From Daedaleopsis sinensis (Eukaryota > Basidiomycota > Agaricomycetes > Polyporales > Polyporaceae), in the NCBI GenBank assembly GCA_033807695.1, contig CM066308.1, forward strand, positions 2,666,001 through 2,730,000: a DNA stretch of 64,000 nucleotides. Direction: 5' to 3'. Made by a program: the position numbers and the translations under genes. Of the stretch, positions 33,000 to 46,134 are shown piece after piece (the first letter of the stretch is position 1; every line of letters starts with the position of its first letter). Under the pieces are notes generated by a model that saw nothing but the letters and a program-made list of their open reading frames with translations, had not been told where the DNA came from and searched no databases.

Positions 33000-34695
33000 T
33001 TACGCGTGCACGGCGCGTGGGGTGGGCGCAGGTTTCTTCTGGCCGCCACTTAGTGCAGCACCAGCCATCTTCGCCGCCCTCAGCAGCGCGCTCTTGTTCG
33101 TCCTTGGGGCAACGGTAGGTGCCTGCAGACTGCTCGGGCGGGGACGGGGCTTCGCAGGTGCTTCCTCTTTCGGCTTGGCGGTGCCATTCGCGCCCCCGTT
33201 GGCTTTCGGGACGGTGCCGGACGGTCTTGCTGATGATGCCGTGGACGGGCGTGGACCAGGACGGGTGCCTGTGAGTGAGGTGGTGCGAGTGAGTGAGGTG
33301 GTGCGAGCGAGGGCGAGGCGCGTCGATCCGTTGTTGACCGTCGACGCGGCGGAGGGAGGACGAGAGAGGTTGGGACGAGCTGTCGAAGTACCGCTGAAGG
33401 ACTGTCGAGAGGATGTACGAGAGGGTATAGTCTGGGAAGATGGTTGACGGACTGCACATATCATAGCAGGTGAGTAACGACTTGCGATCATGCAGAGATC
33501 AAAACATACACATGAACGAAGACGGGGGTGCAGCTTCCTTCTGCTGCCTCAGCGCGGCACTCTTGTTCGTCCTTGGAGCCACGGTAGGAGGACGCGTGCT
33601 TGCGACCGCTATGCTCTCACGCCTCTTGTGTCCGGGTACGCCGTCGAAGGTTGCTTTCTGGGCGTCCCCGTTCGCGGGGATCGCCTTCCTCTTAGTGTCT
33701 TCCGGCTTGATGCCCAACCTCAGCGAAGCCGCACGCGTCATTCGGGGAGCGATGGCAGGAGGCGCGGTCGATGCAACGGAGATCGTCTCGGTGCGCTTGT
33801 GGCCTGGCACGTTCGCGAACGTCTGCGCGAGACGTTCTTTCGTAGGTGCGACACGCTTCGGGGCCTCGTATTGGATACCAGCGCGGAGAGCAGCGGCCTT
33901 GGACATACGTGGGACGATATCTGGCGCGGCGTGTGTCGCGGGGAGAGCACGCGCCTTGAAGCCAGGCTTCCCGTGCCCGTTGGCCGACGAGCCATAGTCC
34001 GACCCTCCGCCCGCGTTCCGCAGAGCCTCCAGCACAGAAGACGAGACCGACTTGAGCGAGCCCGCGGGGACCCCGTCGTAGCTCTGGCCCACGTCGGGGA
34101 GGTCGGTCGTGGGGAAGGGCGGGGAAGAGGCGAAGATCGCTTGGATCTGAATTTCAGCGGTTTGTGCGTCCGGGGAGCCCATGACGCCGTTCTGAGCCGC
34201 GGAGATACCGTAGAGAGCGCGGAGGGAGTTGGGGGTATTCTCGCGTGCGACCTCGGGGTCCGGGGAGCCCATGAGGGAGTGCCAGACCTCGACGGCGCGG
34301 CGGCGCTCGAGCACATAGACCCAGACGGGGCCTCTGAAGGAGAGGGAGAGGGAAGATGAGGAGATGTGCGGTGGCGACAGCGGCAGAGGACACTCACTCG
34401 GCGAAGGACTCATAATCGGGCCCGAACAAGTCGAGGAGCGTGTCCGGGTCGGTGTCAATGTCGAACTCCATTTGCCTCTCTTTGACAATCTATCGTGCAT
34501 TAGGCCGCAGCCCGAGCGGACGAGCGAACGCATGCAGGGGCGTACCTCGAAGCCAGCGTCCGAGATACGGGGCTCGATCTCAAATCTGTGGTCAAGCGCA
34601 TGGTTCTTGATGATAGCCACCGTCCTCGTCGTAGGCGAGCCGGGGCTGGACAGAATCTCTCCAGGAGCCTGATTGGGGGACGAAGGCGCAGACAT
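33000..34695 (-). CDS. NDP-kinase-fold protein lacking the catalytic histidine, with repeated C-terminal motif
   Basis: Nucleoside diphosphate kinases pass phosphate through a histidine in the NxxHGSD motif. This protein begins MSAPSSPNQAPGEILSSPGS and then shows the fold: TRTVAIIKNHALDHRFEIEP (with the first-strand Lys), FEIVKERQMEFDIDTD, FAEGPVWVYVLERRRAVEVW, GSPDPEVARENTPNSLRALY. The active-site segment reads AAQNGVMGSPDAQTAEIQIQ, so Met stands where His should be while Asn, Gly, Ser and Asp remain. It is probably not a kinase but could bind nucleotide. The tail of about 300 residues repeats a motif like APxxxPRxxKxAALR four times (VPRMSKAAALRAG, APRMTRAASLRLG, APRTNKSAALRQQ, APRTNKSALLRAA). 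Introns follow SDAGFE, SFA-E and, in the tail, SSFM. Confidence 0.8.
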
Positions 34696-35898
34696 GTTAT
34701 CGACTGTTGGCGCGAGTGGGAAAGAGCGAAGAGGGGGCAAGCCGCAAAGAAAGGCACAGGTAGAAGGTATAAGAAAGAAGCAAGAAACACTTAGAAGGAA
34801 AGCAGGATGAACTGAAAAGGCCCCAGAGGAGATTCGGAGGATATCTACCGTTCGAGTTGGACGAGGTTCGGGTTGAAGGACCAGAATCCTCCAAGTGATC
34901 ATGACATCCCTCCAACCCTGGGACCCCGGACACGTGCACACCGTGACATGTCAACAGTTCTCGTCCGCGTATTCCGAAAGTCGTGGACCTCAGCCCAGGT
35001 TCGTCGCGTCGCAATCTCTTGAAGGGTGGCTGTGGCTTCGCGTGCGATTCGTTGGCTGACGATGAGACGTTGTCTCCCGTTGCGAAGGCTTCCCCTGAGC
35101 TTGTTATCCATTCCAGCCTTCGCGCGACCCACGCGATTCCCAGGCACGACTGTCACAGTCACTCAACCTTTAGCAACATGCGCGCCTAAGTACTTGGACG
35201 AGGAGGAAGAATTGATCCATCCCGTGCGTCACCGTTTGTCTCCCCTAGGCAGACGATGTACAGGTCCTATTGAACGGGGGGCGGACGGACCTGTCTAACG
35301 TCTGCTTTCAAACGCGACACTTTACCCTGTGGTCCCATATCAGCGGTGATTGAAAATGCCGACTGATCCGTGCGTCCATATAAGGCGATGGTTTCCTAAT
35401 TCGTAAAAACAACCCTAATACGGAAGAAATCGCTCGATATGGACACGGGGCGCTTGTCACATCCTGTGGACCGTGAACGCGTGAACGCTTGAGCGACAGC
35501 TGCGTTCCGTCTCCCATGTCATCCTCTCATGAGTCTCCTTCGTCATCTTGCTACTGGTCAAGCACACCTGCAAGTCACTTCTCGTTCTGAGCCGGCTCTC
35601 GGTCGTCTAGCTCATCTCGGAACACTCACGAGTCACCCTCTCCTGCCAGCAGTTCTACTTCCGTTGGGATGCCTGGCCTCCGACCCCTCAGTGGGAAGCA
35701 AACACGTCCACATTCTCTAATAACATAGGCATGGATCTAGACAGCTCCTCTGCACAATGAAGCCGGCCGTACGGGACCGCAAGCAACGGCCATGACAAAT
35801 TGGTGCTCCAGTGCTCGGTTCCTCCCCATTTGTAGTATGATCTCAACCGTCCCCCTTGCTCGCACCATCTACTTCCTCTGGTAGCTCCCTCCCCACCG
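34696..35898. other. Intergenic region, nothing recognised
   Basis: Only short frames without motifs; it includes the promoter of the NDP-kinase-like gene. Confidence 0.45.
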
Positions 35899-35979
35899 GT
35901 GCGTCACAAAGCTGCAAAACGGTCGAATTGGGAGAACGAGGGAGAGCCCAAACCTGCATCCGTGCCGCAATGTTCGCCG

Positions 35980-36303
35980 AGTATGTACTCCGGTGACCCA
36001 TTCCCGGCCTGCGCTCACCCTCCACCAGGCGGATACCTGCATCACTCTCACTCGTTGTCGCCTCTGCCACTCCCTGTGAGGTCCAGCTTCCCCGACTCGA
36101 CGGATCCCATTCCTTCATCATCGTCTAAAGAGAACGTTCCGGATGGAGCCGCAATGCCGAGGCGTAGATATGTTAGGGAGCACGACAAGCTGAGTACATC
36201 AATCCTGAACTTTGTATGTGATGGAACGGGAAAGACAGCAGGGGACCTCCTACATGCATTGTTTGAGTACGGAAATACCGATGATGTACGTCGTACGTCG
36301 TGA
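35980..36303 (+). pseudogene. Short open-frame fragment, perhaps of a repeat-associated basidiomycete protein
   Basis: An open frame ending at 36303 reads PRRRYVREHDKLSTSILNFV followed by CDGTGKTAGDLLHALFEYGN. The helix pattern and the GDLL..LF motif remind me of the N-terminus of DUF6589-type proteins that accompany basidiomycete repeats, but only about 45 residues match and no continuation follows. It is best treated as a remnant; the resemblance is from memory and weak. Confidence 0.25.
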
Positions 36304-37427
36304 TGAGACTCAATGGAGGCGTGTGTTTGTGTTCATACGAGGGGGAATGACAGGTGTAGGGTTTGTACTCAGGTTTCTCTTGAAGAAACGATCATGCTGC
36401 ATTGGTTTGTGTCCTTCGTCAGAAGAGAACACGTAGGGGGAACCAGGAGGTGTCGTTGTAGCATTAGAATATGTAGTTTCTACTATGCGAACATCGTGTA
36501 TCGCGCGGAAGAGGACAGAAGGCGGAGGCGCTGGCGACGCGTCTCGGACGCGTCGTCGTGTATAGATCTTGACGCGTGGTCGGAGATCAAATACATGCTG
36601 ACAAACTCAGATTGGGGGGCACACAGTTCAAGCCCGTAATTGAAAGCAGACTACGTCACCGTAGGAGTTCGTGCTTTGTGGCTTACAGAAGAAAAGCTGT
36701 TGAATGCGAGAGACATTAATTGTAGCCCAGTGGATCCCAATGGGACTCGAGGTCACCGAGGCACTAATAGTAGTACCCTAGTAGTAATACTCAAGTACTA
36801 GTACTAGTTGTACAATCATGATGGGCATTATTGTGCACTACGTATGTATACATCTATAGTGGGCTCGAGTAATCACTTCTTCTCCGCATAGAACATATCA
36901 TTATTTAGTTCATCAAGACTAACACTATGGCCCTCGGAAGTTGTGGGTCCTAGTAGGCGACGGCGCTTACACTGCTGCCTTAGAGTCTCGACGCCGACCG
37001 GGCCGACCCTAACCTGAACCCGTTCACTCTTCCTCCTCCTCGCTTATCATATGCATGGAACTTCTGCACACGGGTGAGGCCACTTGCATATTTCTGGGAG
37101 CGCTTCTTTGTGCTCCCCGGATCTCGTAGTAATAATATTCACAAACCATTTACATTTTGCGACTCTTGGCAAACTACGAGTCTTAGTCCTGGGACTGGAG
37201 CATCGAAGTAAGGCTAACCTAGATGCTAGTGCTCACTAGTACTCACCAAACACCAATGCACTTGGCATCGGACCTTCAAGGCCGGGGAAGGCAACACGTC
37301 GCGCACCGCTTCGCATCGCCGGTTACACGATCTGGATCTGCTGATGGCGGCGGTAAATACATATTATTCAATACATACATGCGTGAGCCTTTCATCCTTC
37401 CACGTCGTCCTCTTACACTGACCAGCA
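36304..37427. other. Intergenic region, AT-richer, nothing recognised
   Basis: No convincing frame. Around 36770-36815 there is a cluster of short self-complementary ACTAGT/GTAC words, too short to name. The last 200 bp probably hold the promoter of the following membrane protein gene. Confidence 0.45.
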
Positions 37428-38995
37428 TGAGCCCTTCTGGTCCAGCCAACGCCGTCTATCCGGCTTATATGGTGGTCCCAATAGACCACAAGACCGCCCA
37501 GCGTACTAAGCGGCCGTCGTGGCATTACCTCGCAGGCGTCCTCTTCATCATCTCGGCTACATACCTCCTCCGTTTAGGGAACAAAGGGCATCTCAAGCGC
37601 ACGGTAACTGTACATTGATATCCTCGTACCTTGTCAATCCTAACCCACGGTTCCTTGCCCACCGCTAGTTTGGGAGCGTTACTTACAGCAAGCATGGTCC
37701 CTCCCAGTGCTTTGACTTGGTAAACTGGACGATTCCGGCGGATGGATCGGCGGAGGACTCCTTATACCATGCGAGGACATCCATGAGATTTCCCATCGAC
37801 GCGCAAGAACTACGTTTCGTGGCCGATGGCGCGCTCCAGTACGGCGACTTCGAGGTCTCTCAGGACAACAACGAACACTCGGACAATGTCATTGTGAACA
37901 TTGATGTTTTCTACGGCCACCCGGACGCTCTTGGCGAGGCGACGGTATGCAGGACCCACCCAGACGAGGGCAAATGGGGCCTCGCAATTTTCGTGAGTGC
38001 ACTGTGCCGTCCACTGTGATCAACCAGCTCCACATCAGTTGCCATGCTACAGTGCTGAGCTGACGAGTCACTAATGCTTAGACACCTCATTGGAACGCAC
38101 CACATCTGGACCGCAGCATCAAATTTCGTATTCACCTCCGGCTACCTGCAGCTAACCCTGGTGAAATCCTCAAACTAAACGCACTGCGCACACACCTGCC
38201 GCTGTTCACGCACCGCTTGCCAGCACTGGCAGATTCGGCCCACTTCGACTCCATCAAGTTGAAGTCGGAGAACGCGCCTATACAAGCAGTTGTAAGTGAC
38301 AATGGCTATGACGGTCTCCCTGAACGGCGCTGACAGGCTTTTGCAGTCTCTGAGAGGGAATAGGATATGGCTCAACTCGCGGAACGGCGTCATCGAGGGC
38401 AAGTTCATCGCGTCGGACCTGCTCGACCTACACACGGCCAATGCGCCCATCGACGTGCATGCCAACCTCATCAACGGAAACACGAGCACCACTCGCCTCT
38501 TCCTCACCACAAGCAACGCGTACGTCTCCCAGCCCCGCGCACTGCGACCCAGTCGGATTGACCCGCCTTCACAGTCGCATCAATAGCGAGATCGCACTCA
38601 TTTCCAAGACTTCCACCGCGACTGAGGGCAACTTCCACGTGGTAGCACGCACCTTCAACGCGCCGCTCAAACTCGCCTTCGTCGATGCGCCCGTTGACTC
38701 CAGTTTGACGGTGACCGCGAGCACATCGAACTCTCCCGCACGCGTAGCGCTGCACAAGACGTTCGAGGGAGTGTTCGACCTGTTGTCGTCGTCCATCTTC
38801 CGTCCTGAGCTCGATGTGGGACCCGTAGACGACCCGACAGGCCACGGCCGCACTCGTTACGTTCACTTCTCCAACCAGAAGGGGACCAGAAAAACCGGGA
38901 ACGTATCGTGGGGTAATGGAGACGCGGCCAATACTGACGGTCGAGGCAAAGTCGTCGTTGAGACGACTAACGCTCCGCTTAGCCTACTGCTTTGA
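37428..38995 (+). CDS. Single-pass membrane protein with DUF7330-like extracellular domain
   Basis: Start at 37428 gives MSPSGPANAVYPAYMVVPID, a basic stretch (KTAQRTKRPS) and one hydrophobic segment (WHYLAGVLFIISATYLLRLG), i.e. an N-terminal membrane anchor. The large remaining domain is rich in beta-strand and Asn/Ser/Thr: QCFDLVNWTIPADGSAE, IKFRIHLRLPAANPGEILKL, IWLNSRNGVIEGKFIASDLL, LHTANAPIDVHANLINGN, FHVVARTFNAPLKLAFVDAP, VVVETTNAPLSLLL. The recurring (T)xNAP(I/L) turns suggest a repetitive beta-structure, as in basidiomycete DUF7330 proteins. Five exons; introns follow LKRT, LAIF, PIQAV and TSNA. No function is known. Confidence 0.75.
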
Positions 38996-39176
38996 GAGCT
39001 CGGGGATGTATTGTTTGATTCTAGCTAGATATCGCTGTCGCCTCCGAATGCTGCTGCTTTGACCTGTACAATTCTAATGGAACTCGACTAATGGAACTCG
39101 ACTAATCATCAGAGCGACATATGCGCTAGAGTTCGACACCTTCCTGTCCTTCCTATGTGGAAGTCCCAAAGTCTTT

Positions 39177-40806
39177 TCACCACTCTCCGATTGACTTACC
39201 TTGTACCCACATACCTTTCCTATTCTTAACATCTCCCAGGCACCACCATTTCTCGACCGCGTCCAAAGTGAGTTCCCCGCCCCGAGGATCGTCGAAATAA
39301 TCGATGGCGCCAATACCGACCCCAGTTTCCGCGTCGAACAGCCGAACTAGACACGCATGCACGCCGACGTTCAGCTGCCAAGAGACACACGATTACTATA
39401 GCGGTACGTACTGCATTGCGCATCGAAGGGAGCTCCGACTGCAAACGTCCCACTTCCCTCCGGCAGACCCAGTGCTGCCGCCCCGCCCTTCGTAGCAAGG
39501 AAGAGCGCCTCCTTCCAGTCGACTGACAGAGCCTTGGGGCTGGCATCCACAGCGGTACCGTGCGTCGTCCCTGCACATCTGCGGATCCGTGCGCCCTCGC
39601 GCATGCGGGACACTGCGACGGCCTGGCGCATCGCGTTCATGATGTCGATCGAGTAGCCACCCGCGATGTCCGTCCCGAGCCCAACACGCACCCCTGTGTC
39701 GAGGGCCTCGCGCAGCCGGAATGGCTCCGCCGAGAAGTAGGCGTTGGACAGCGGGCAGTGCGCGACTGCCGTGCCTGTCTGAGCGAGGCGGGCGAGGGAT
39801 GGTGGGGTGAGGAACGTGCAGTGCGCTTGAACGGTGCGTGGGGTCAGAAGGTTACTCTGTAGAGAAATGTCAGCCTGCGTCACTGGGATATACACCGTAC
39901 GAGTGTCGAATTACCTGCGCGAAGACGTCCATATCGTGTGCTCCTCGCTCGGCAAGGACCCAATCAACCTGGTCGTGTGCTTCTGCCAGATGGCTTTGAA
40001 TGCGGAGGGACTTCTCTGCGGAGAGAGCGCCGAGTCCCGACAGGAGGTCGTTTGAGCAGGTAGGCACGAACCGAGGGGTCAGAACGGGTGCGATTAGTTG
40101 TTCGTGTGTAGGCAGGCCTGATGCGATGTCGAGGCAGCGCTCGCAGAACGAGCGGGCAGCATCAAGGGAGGCTTTGGCGGAGTGCTCGACATATGTTGGT
40201 CGTGAAGATATGTCCATGGAGAGCTTGCCTACAAAGCCGCGTATTCCAGCTTCTTGCATCACACGTGCCAAAATTAGGCTGCGCGTGTCAAGTTCAATGC
40301 ATTAGCCTGAGTTCTAGTGAATGGTTTCAAGATAGACTCACTTGGTCTCGGTTCGAATCGTTCCGAACAGGAGAACTGCTCCAGTCCCATGCTCAATTAA
40401 TCGTGCAGCGAGTCGTCTGTACACCTTTTCCGCGAGCTGTGCGTCGGCATCCATTCTCTCTTCCGCCTTAAAAGCATATTCACTCAACCATTCCATGAGA
40501 GGAAGATGTAGGCCTGTGCCTTGGTAGAGGAATTGAGGAGCATGAAGGTGTAGATCCTGGAACGTAGGCAAGAGGAAAGAGCCAGCTGATATGACTATAG
40601 GTGTCTCGTGCTCAAGAATGTTGACGGAGTCGGGGTGCGATGTAGCTGCGAAGTGTGTCACATATCCTTGCCCATTTACGGCTGGAAGAGCCCTTGAGCA
40701 TTATATGTAGTCATCTGAAGGTGCTTACCTTACCAATGAGATGATCTCTCAGAATTTCTACCTCTCCCAGAACCTCGGTGTGCACGAAGTCTCCTCGGAG
40801 GAGCAT
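39177..40806 (-). CDS. Guanine deaminase
   Basis: Amidohydrolase-fold enzyme converting guanine to xanthine in purine salvage. The start exon is MLLRGDFVHTEVLGEVEIL. Metal-site motifs are LPTFQDLHLHAPQFLYQGTG (the HxH pair in DLHLHA), SHLAEAHDQVDWVLAERG (third His), TVQAHCTFLTPPSLARL and GLGTDIAGGYSIDIMNAMRQ (the metal Asp). Further family blocks are AHCPLSNAYFSAEPFRLREA and EALFLATKGGAAALGLPEGS. It ends WVQGKSIGEW at 39177. About seven exons. It is divergent from the EBP-like gene, with 252 bp between start codons. Confidence 0.93.
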
Positions 40807-41058
40807 ACTGTAGGTCGATTTGCTCAAGTGTTGGTGATAGCGCGCTGAGATGGCAAGTGCCAGGCCTGCAGCCTCAGGCTGCCTGAGCTACTAGTAGTAC
40901 TACATAAAGCCGATCGTATCTCGACGCGACAGATCTGAGATAACGTCGACGCGTCGTCCACGTGATCGTGTGAGACAGCCTTCCCCACAGTCGACAGCAG
41001 TCGACTCGGTCTCAGGCCATCTGAAGGACCCTTCTCCACGACCACGACTGCTACAGTC

Positions 41059-41979
<921 letters not shown>

Positions 41980-42230
41980 ATCACTGCTGAGGATGGTCTA
42001 TGTGTGACGATATCATGCTATTGCGATCCAACTCCTACATACCCGCGTCAATTTCTGATAAAATGAGCGTGCTTGCTTGGATACTCACATGTAATATGAA
42101 TGTCAAGGCGTATATCGAGCCCGCCTCCGTCCTTGAGCGAATTGGATATCTACGGAGGCGTCTTGTTCATGATTGGCGTCGAATAGGGCGTGGAAGGTGT
42201 AAAGGAAGTTGACGCAATGGTCCGGGACGA

Positions 42231-43376
42231 CTATCCTGACATCCACCGTGTGATGGAGGTGCTAAGTAGACCGTCGTCAAGAGTTATTTCGTACGCTTTC
42301 GACAGCAGCATGAAGTCAAGCTCCGCTGAATGCTGGTAGGCTTCGTGTTTCTCGCGGATGACCCAAGTGTTGAACATCCCCCAGGTTCCAAGGCGACTCT
42401 TCAGAGCTCGAATGGTGCCCAGAAAAGACCAGCAAATGGAGTGCAACGTGCCTGTGCGCCATGTCCCCACATTGTAGGTCACACGACTCATCCCCTCCAG
42501 AATGTGTCTGACAAGTCCGCCGGTATATTGCACGACAAGAAAGATGAAGAACGCCAGTGGTGACTGGTAACAGCAATCCGCCGCACATGCAGGCATAACT
42601 GCAGTGAGTATGGTGAAGGCGGACAATGCACCGACGAGGACAGATGCAACGAGGGCAACGGTGGGGTGGATGGTCCACAAAAGAATGACGAGACCTGCCA
42701 AGAAGAGGATTAGGGATGTGTGGAGAAGGACAGGGAGCACCATCACGATTTCAGCGACATGCCATTTGGAAAGGCTCTCGAATCGATACTGCCGTAGCCG
42801 GGCTGCATCGCGAGATGTCCCAGATATACCGGAGTTGTACTGATGCAACCACTGGCGAACCATTATCGCGATGGAAGAGGCCGACAGCGTGCATATGAGC
42901 GCAGAGAACCACATGGCATTCAGCCAGACTGCATAGCAGGGAGGCGTGAATTCCTCTTCGGAAAAGGGAGGGGCGGTCGAATTAATGTAGGGAGGATTGA
43001 GCGTGTAGCTCTGTAACTGTGCGGATATTTTCCTGAGAGTAATGATGACTTCGTCTTGCGGGTCTGGTTGGAGAAGTTGGTACGAGGTGTCGTTGAAAGC
43101 AGTCAGTACAGCCGAAAAGAGGCCAGCCTTTGGGGTATCTTCAACGACTGCGAATGGGTTCTGATGTACGCATCTACTCACAAAGACCATGAGCATATCA
43201 ATCTCACTCTTCCAACGCTGGATCATCTCATCCCCATGGTGCTGTATGACGCGAGCGCATTTGTCCCAGTCTTGCTCAACGGCTTCGGTGTTGTCCAGCT
43301 GACTCGGCGGAAGCTGTTCTCATCTATAGGTAAGTCGAAAGGAAAGCTCCAAGAGTTGATAACTCACTTCGACCAT
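42231..43376 (-). CDS. DUF6535 multi-pass membrane protein
   Basis: Basidiomycete-specific membrane family of unknown function. The start is MVE (9 nt of coding, 43368-43376), spliced over 43314-43367 to LPPSQLDNTEAVEQDWDKCA and WKSEIDMLMVF. A 54-nt intron (43128-43181) then leads to AGLFSAVLTAFNDTSYQLLQ, the DUF6535 signature. Hydrophobic helices follow: FSALICTLSASSIAIMVRQW, VLLHTSLILFLAGLVILLWT, PTVALVASVLVGALSAFTIL. The C-terminal part is soluble. The 54-nt intron is a multiple of three and lacks a stop, so the unspliced frame also reads through. The TGA is at 42231. Confidence 0.85.
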
Positions 43377-43878
43377 GATTGGTCACTACGCCCGAGAGGT
43401 CAAGAGGGGATGGCTGCGAGCCTGTTTGTTGACAGTTATGCCTTCGACGGCGTCCTAGGATAAGAGCTGACAGCATCGGCGGTGCATAAATGGCAGCTTG
43501 GATCATGGCACTGGCATGCTTCGCACCCACTTGCTGTGGTGAGCACACATATCCAGAGTCGATGAAGAAATATATGCAGTCAACGGGATGACCTCGTCGA
43601 CTCGCAATCGAAGTGAATTCAGAGTACTATGTAACAGTAGTGGGATTGTCCTGAGATTATCGGAGTCGATGGATCACTGCATGGCATAAACGACGAGTCT
43701 CCGATCAAGTCGGATTCCTCTACTCGGACCGTCAGAGTGTGACACCGACAGCTGTGACAAGATCGGAGTCAGCCGGGAGGAGCTGCATAGTTGTGGCAGA
43801 TAAGGTTCAGCCACCCTTTCGCCCATACCGCAGAGTACTAACGACTGGGATCGGGTACGCCAAACTCAAGACTTCAAG
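43377..43878. other. Intergenic region upstream of RPL17
   Basis: It holds the promoters of the divergent DUF6535 gene and the ribosomal protein gene. No further gene is seen. Confidence 0.45.
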
Positions 43879-44795
43879 ATGGGTGCGTACGCCGGAATTA
43901 TGGTCCTGTGCGCGACGTACTGACAACCATTCTCGTCATGCAGTCCGCTACGCCGCCGCCGCCCTCGCTACCAACCCGGAGAAAAGTACGTAGAGAAGAG
44001 TTTGAAGCAATAGACGGATGGAGTGACTGATGGTGGCCTCGTACGTTTGCAGCCTCCCGTGCCCGGGGTGAGTACCTCCGGACGCACTTCAAGAACATGC
44101 GCGAAGTTGCGGCTGCCTTGACCGGTCAGTAGGATGGCCTAGTATGAGGCAGGCGCAGGGATACTGAAAGGCTGGGTTCCTCGGGGCAACAGGTCTCAAG
44201 CTCACGAAGGCGTACACGTACCTCAGCGATGTCCACGATCACAAGCAGATCATTCCTTTCCGTCGGTTCGCTGGGGGTGTCGGCCGTGCCAGTCAGGCCA
44301 AGCAGTTCAAGGCGACTCAGGGTGAGTGACGTTTGTTCATTCTAGACGGTTCATTTGGGGCTCAATGGGATGTTGCGCCAAGGTCGCTGGCCCGAGAAGT
44401 CTGTTAAGTTCATCCTCCGCCTCTTGAAGAACGCCGAGTCGAACGCGGACGCGAAAAACCTCGAGCTCGAGGACTTGGTCATCAAGAACATCGTTGTCCA
44501 GCAGGCTCCTGTACGTCTTGCATAGGCGTCTATAATGCTGGATTTGTCTGACCAACACATGATCGTTCGCTTCATCGAATTGTAGAAAACCCGCCGCCGC
44601 ACGTACCGCGCGCACGGTCGCATCAACCCCTACCAGGGACACCCTTGCCACGTTGAGATCATCCTTTCCGCATCCGACTCCGAGGTCGAGCGTGCGAAGG
44701 ACAAGGATGCCGTCGCTACCTCATCACTCTCTGGCCTCAACAGGCGACAGGTTGCCCGCAGACGTATTGAGGCTGCTCGCGCCCCAACTGCATAG
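43879..44795 (+). CDS. RPL17: 60S ribosomal protein L17 (uL22)
   Basis: Large-subunit cytosolic ribosomal protein lining the exit tunnel. Exon 1 is only ATGG (43879-43882), a common arrangement in fungal ribosomal protein genes. After splicing the protein reads [120 protein letters not shown], and ends [20 protein letters not shown] with TAG at 44793-44795. Five introns, all 50-70 nt. Length of about 190 residues is as expected. Confidence 0.95.
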
Positions 44796-45077
44796 GCGTC
44801 TTTTGTGTCTTGGAGGTTGGGAGGGTAGGTGTGAGCCATGCCATCGGATTGTGACGCCAGGCGGGCGTTGTTGTCTTCTTATGTATGCGTATGCCATGTC
44901 GCTAAAACGAGAAGAGATCTACATGGATTATGCATATTCCATTCTTCGAGCGTCAACATCGCTATACGTTCGCGAATCAACACGAAGGCATAGCAGTATG
45001 ATACAAAGCAATACGACATCAATCAGAGCACGAGGAAAACAGTACAAGCGAACATGCAGGGTTTTGGTAGACCATGC

Positions 45078-46066
45078 TACTTCTTTTTCTTCTTTCCGCC
45101 ACGGGAACCGGACGTGGACGCGCCGCGTCCGCGGGCCCCTCCTGTACCCCGTCGCCAGCCTTTCCCCCGACGCGGTTGTTTGGCCGCGATAGATGCAGCT
45201 GCAAAGATGTTTAGTGAGGTAGAGTAAGAGAGCTCGAGCACAACGCACCTGGAGATTGTCTGGGTTCCTCTTCCTCCTCAGGATATTCAGTACCGCCGTC
45301 GGTCCCTCCTGCACTCTCTCTTGGTGTCGGGGCAACGCTTTCATCGCCACTCTCTTGAGTCAACGCGCTGCTGTCGCTGTCACCGCCAACCAGACCAGCC
45401 ATGACCTTGAGCTTCGTCTTGCCTTTACGCCCACCACGGCCAGACTTGACGGGGGGTGCGGGGGAAGGCGCCGGGGGAGTCGACGGGAGTGAGGCGCTCG
45501 CCCGCATGCGTCGCGTCGAGACTAATGTGTCTATTGCTTCGTCTGGCGGAAGACTGTACTCCGCACGGAAGAAGGGGTGTATGGCGAGATTATCGGACGG
45601 CGAGGGAGACCGCATAGGCAGAGGGGGTGTTCCTGCGTGTCCTTCCCCGGGCAAGTCGTACCCATCTGCCTCCTACGCTCCACGAGAAGGCCGTGAAGCC
45701 AGTCCACACACGTTTTGCAGCGTACGAAAGGAACGGAATTGCAGAGGGTAAGGGGGCAGGGCAGGGGAGCAGGAGCCGGTACATGAACAATCGACGCACG
45801 GGCACAGGGAGAGGCGCGAGAGGCTCACTAACAATGCTCTCCAGTACGTCGAGGTCAAAGCAGCCGCGCAGCTTCTTCCAGAGATCGCCGACGTCGACGA
45901 GCTGGCCGGTGTCGCGGAGGATGGCATTGCGCATTGTGAGGACGTGGAAGTGGCGATGGATGCCGACCGGACGTGCGCGCGTGAGGGCGCGGAAGAACGC
46001 GATTTCGCCCTCGACGGTGTCGAGCCAGCGCAGCTCCTGCTCGTCCACGTCCATCTCGGTGGCCAT
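45078..46066 (-). CDS. EAF7: NuA4 histone acetyltransferase subunit Eaf7 (MRGBP family)
   Basis: Eaf7 belongs to the TINTIN module (Eaf3/5/7) of NuA4. The N-terminal conserved region reads LRWLDTVEGEIAFFRALTRA, RPVGIHRHFHVLTMRNAILR, DVGDLWKKLRGCFDLDVLES, with the PVGIH.HF and DLWKKL..CFDL motifs of the family. A 5' intron of about 170 nt (GTTAGT to GCGTAG) joins ESI to EADGYDLPGEGHAG. The rest is low complexity: DNLAIHPFFRAEYSLPPDEA, a KSGRGGRKGKTKLKVM basic patch, an acidic PEEEEEP run and a basic C-terminus GGKKKKK. The ATG is at 46064-46066; a hAT transposon begins roughly 70 bp upstream and must have replaced most of its promoter. Confidence 0.87.
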
Positions 46067-46134
46067 TGGGATTGCAGATGAGGCGCGTAGGGAAGGGGAA
46101 GGGAGAGTCGCAGTGACACTAGTGACACTGTATC

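Noticed and set aside
33000..34000. Repeated APRxxKxAALR segments taken as DNA tandem repeats
   Set aside because: The similarity is at protein level, with spacers of different length; the DNA is not a tandem array.
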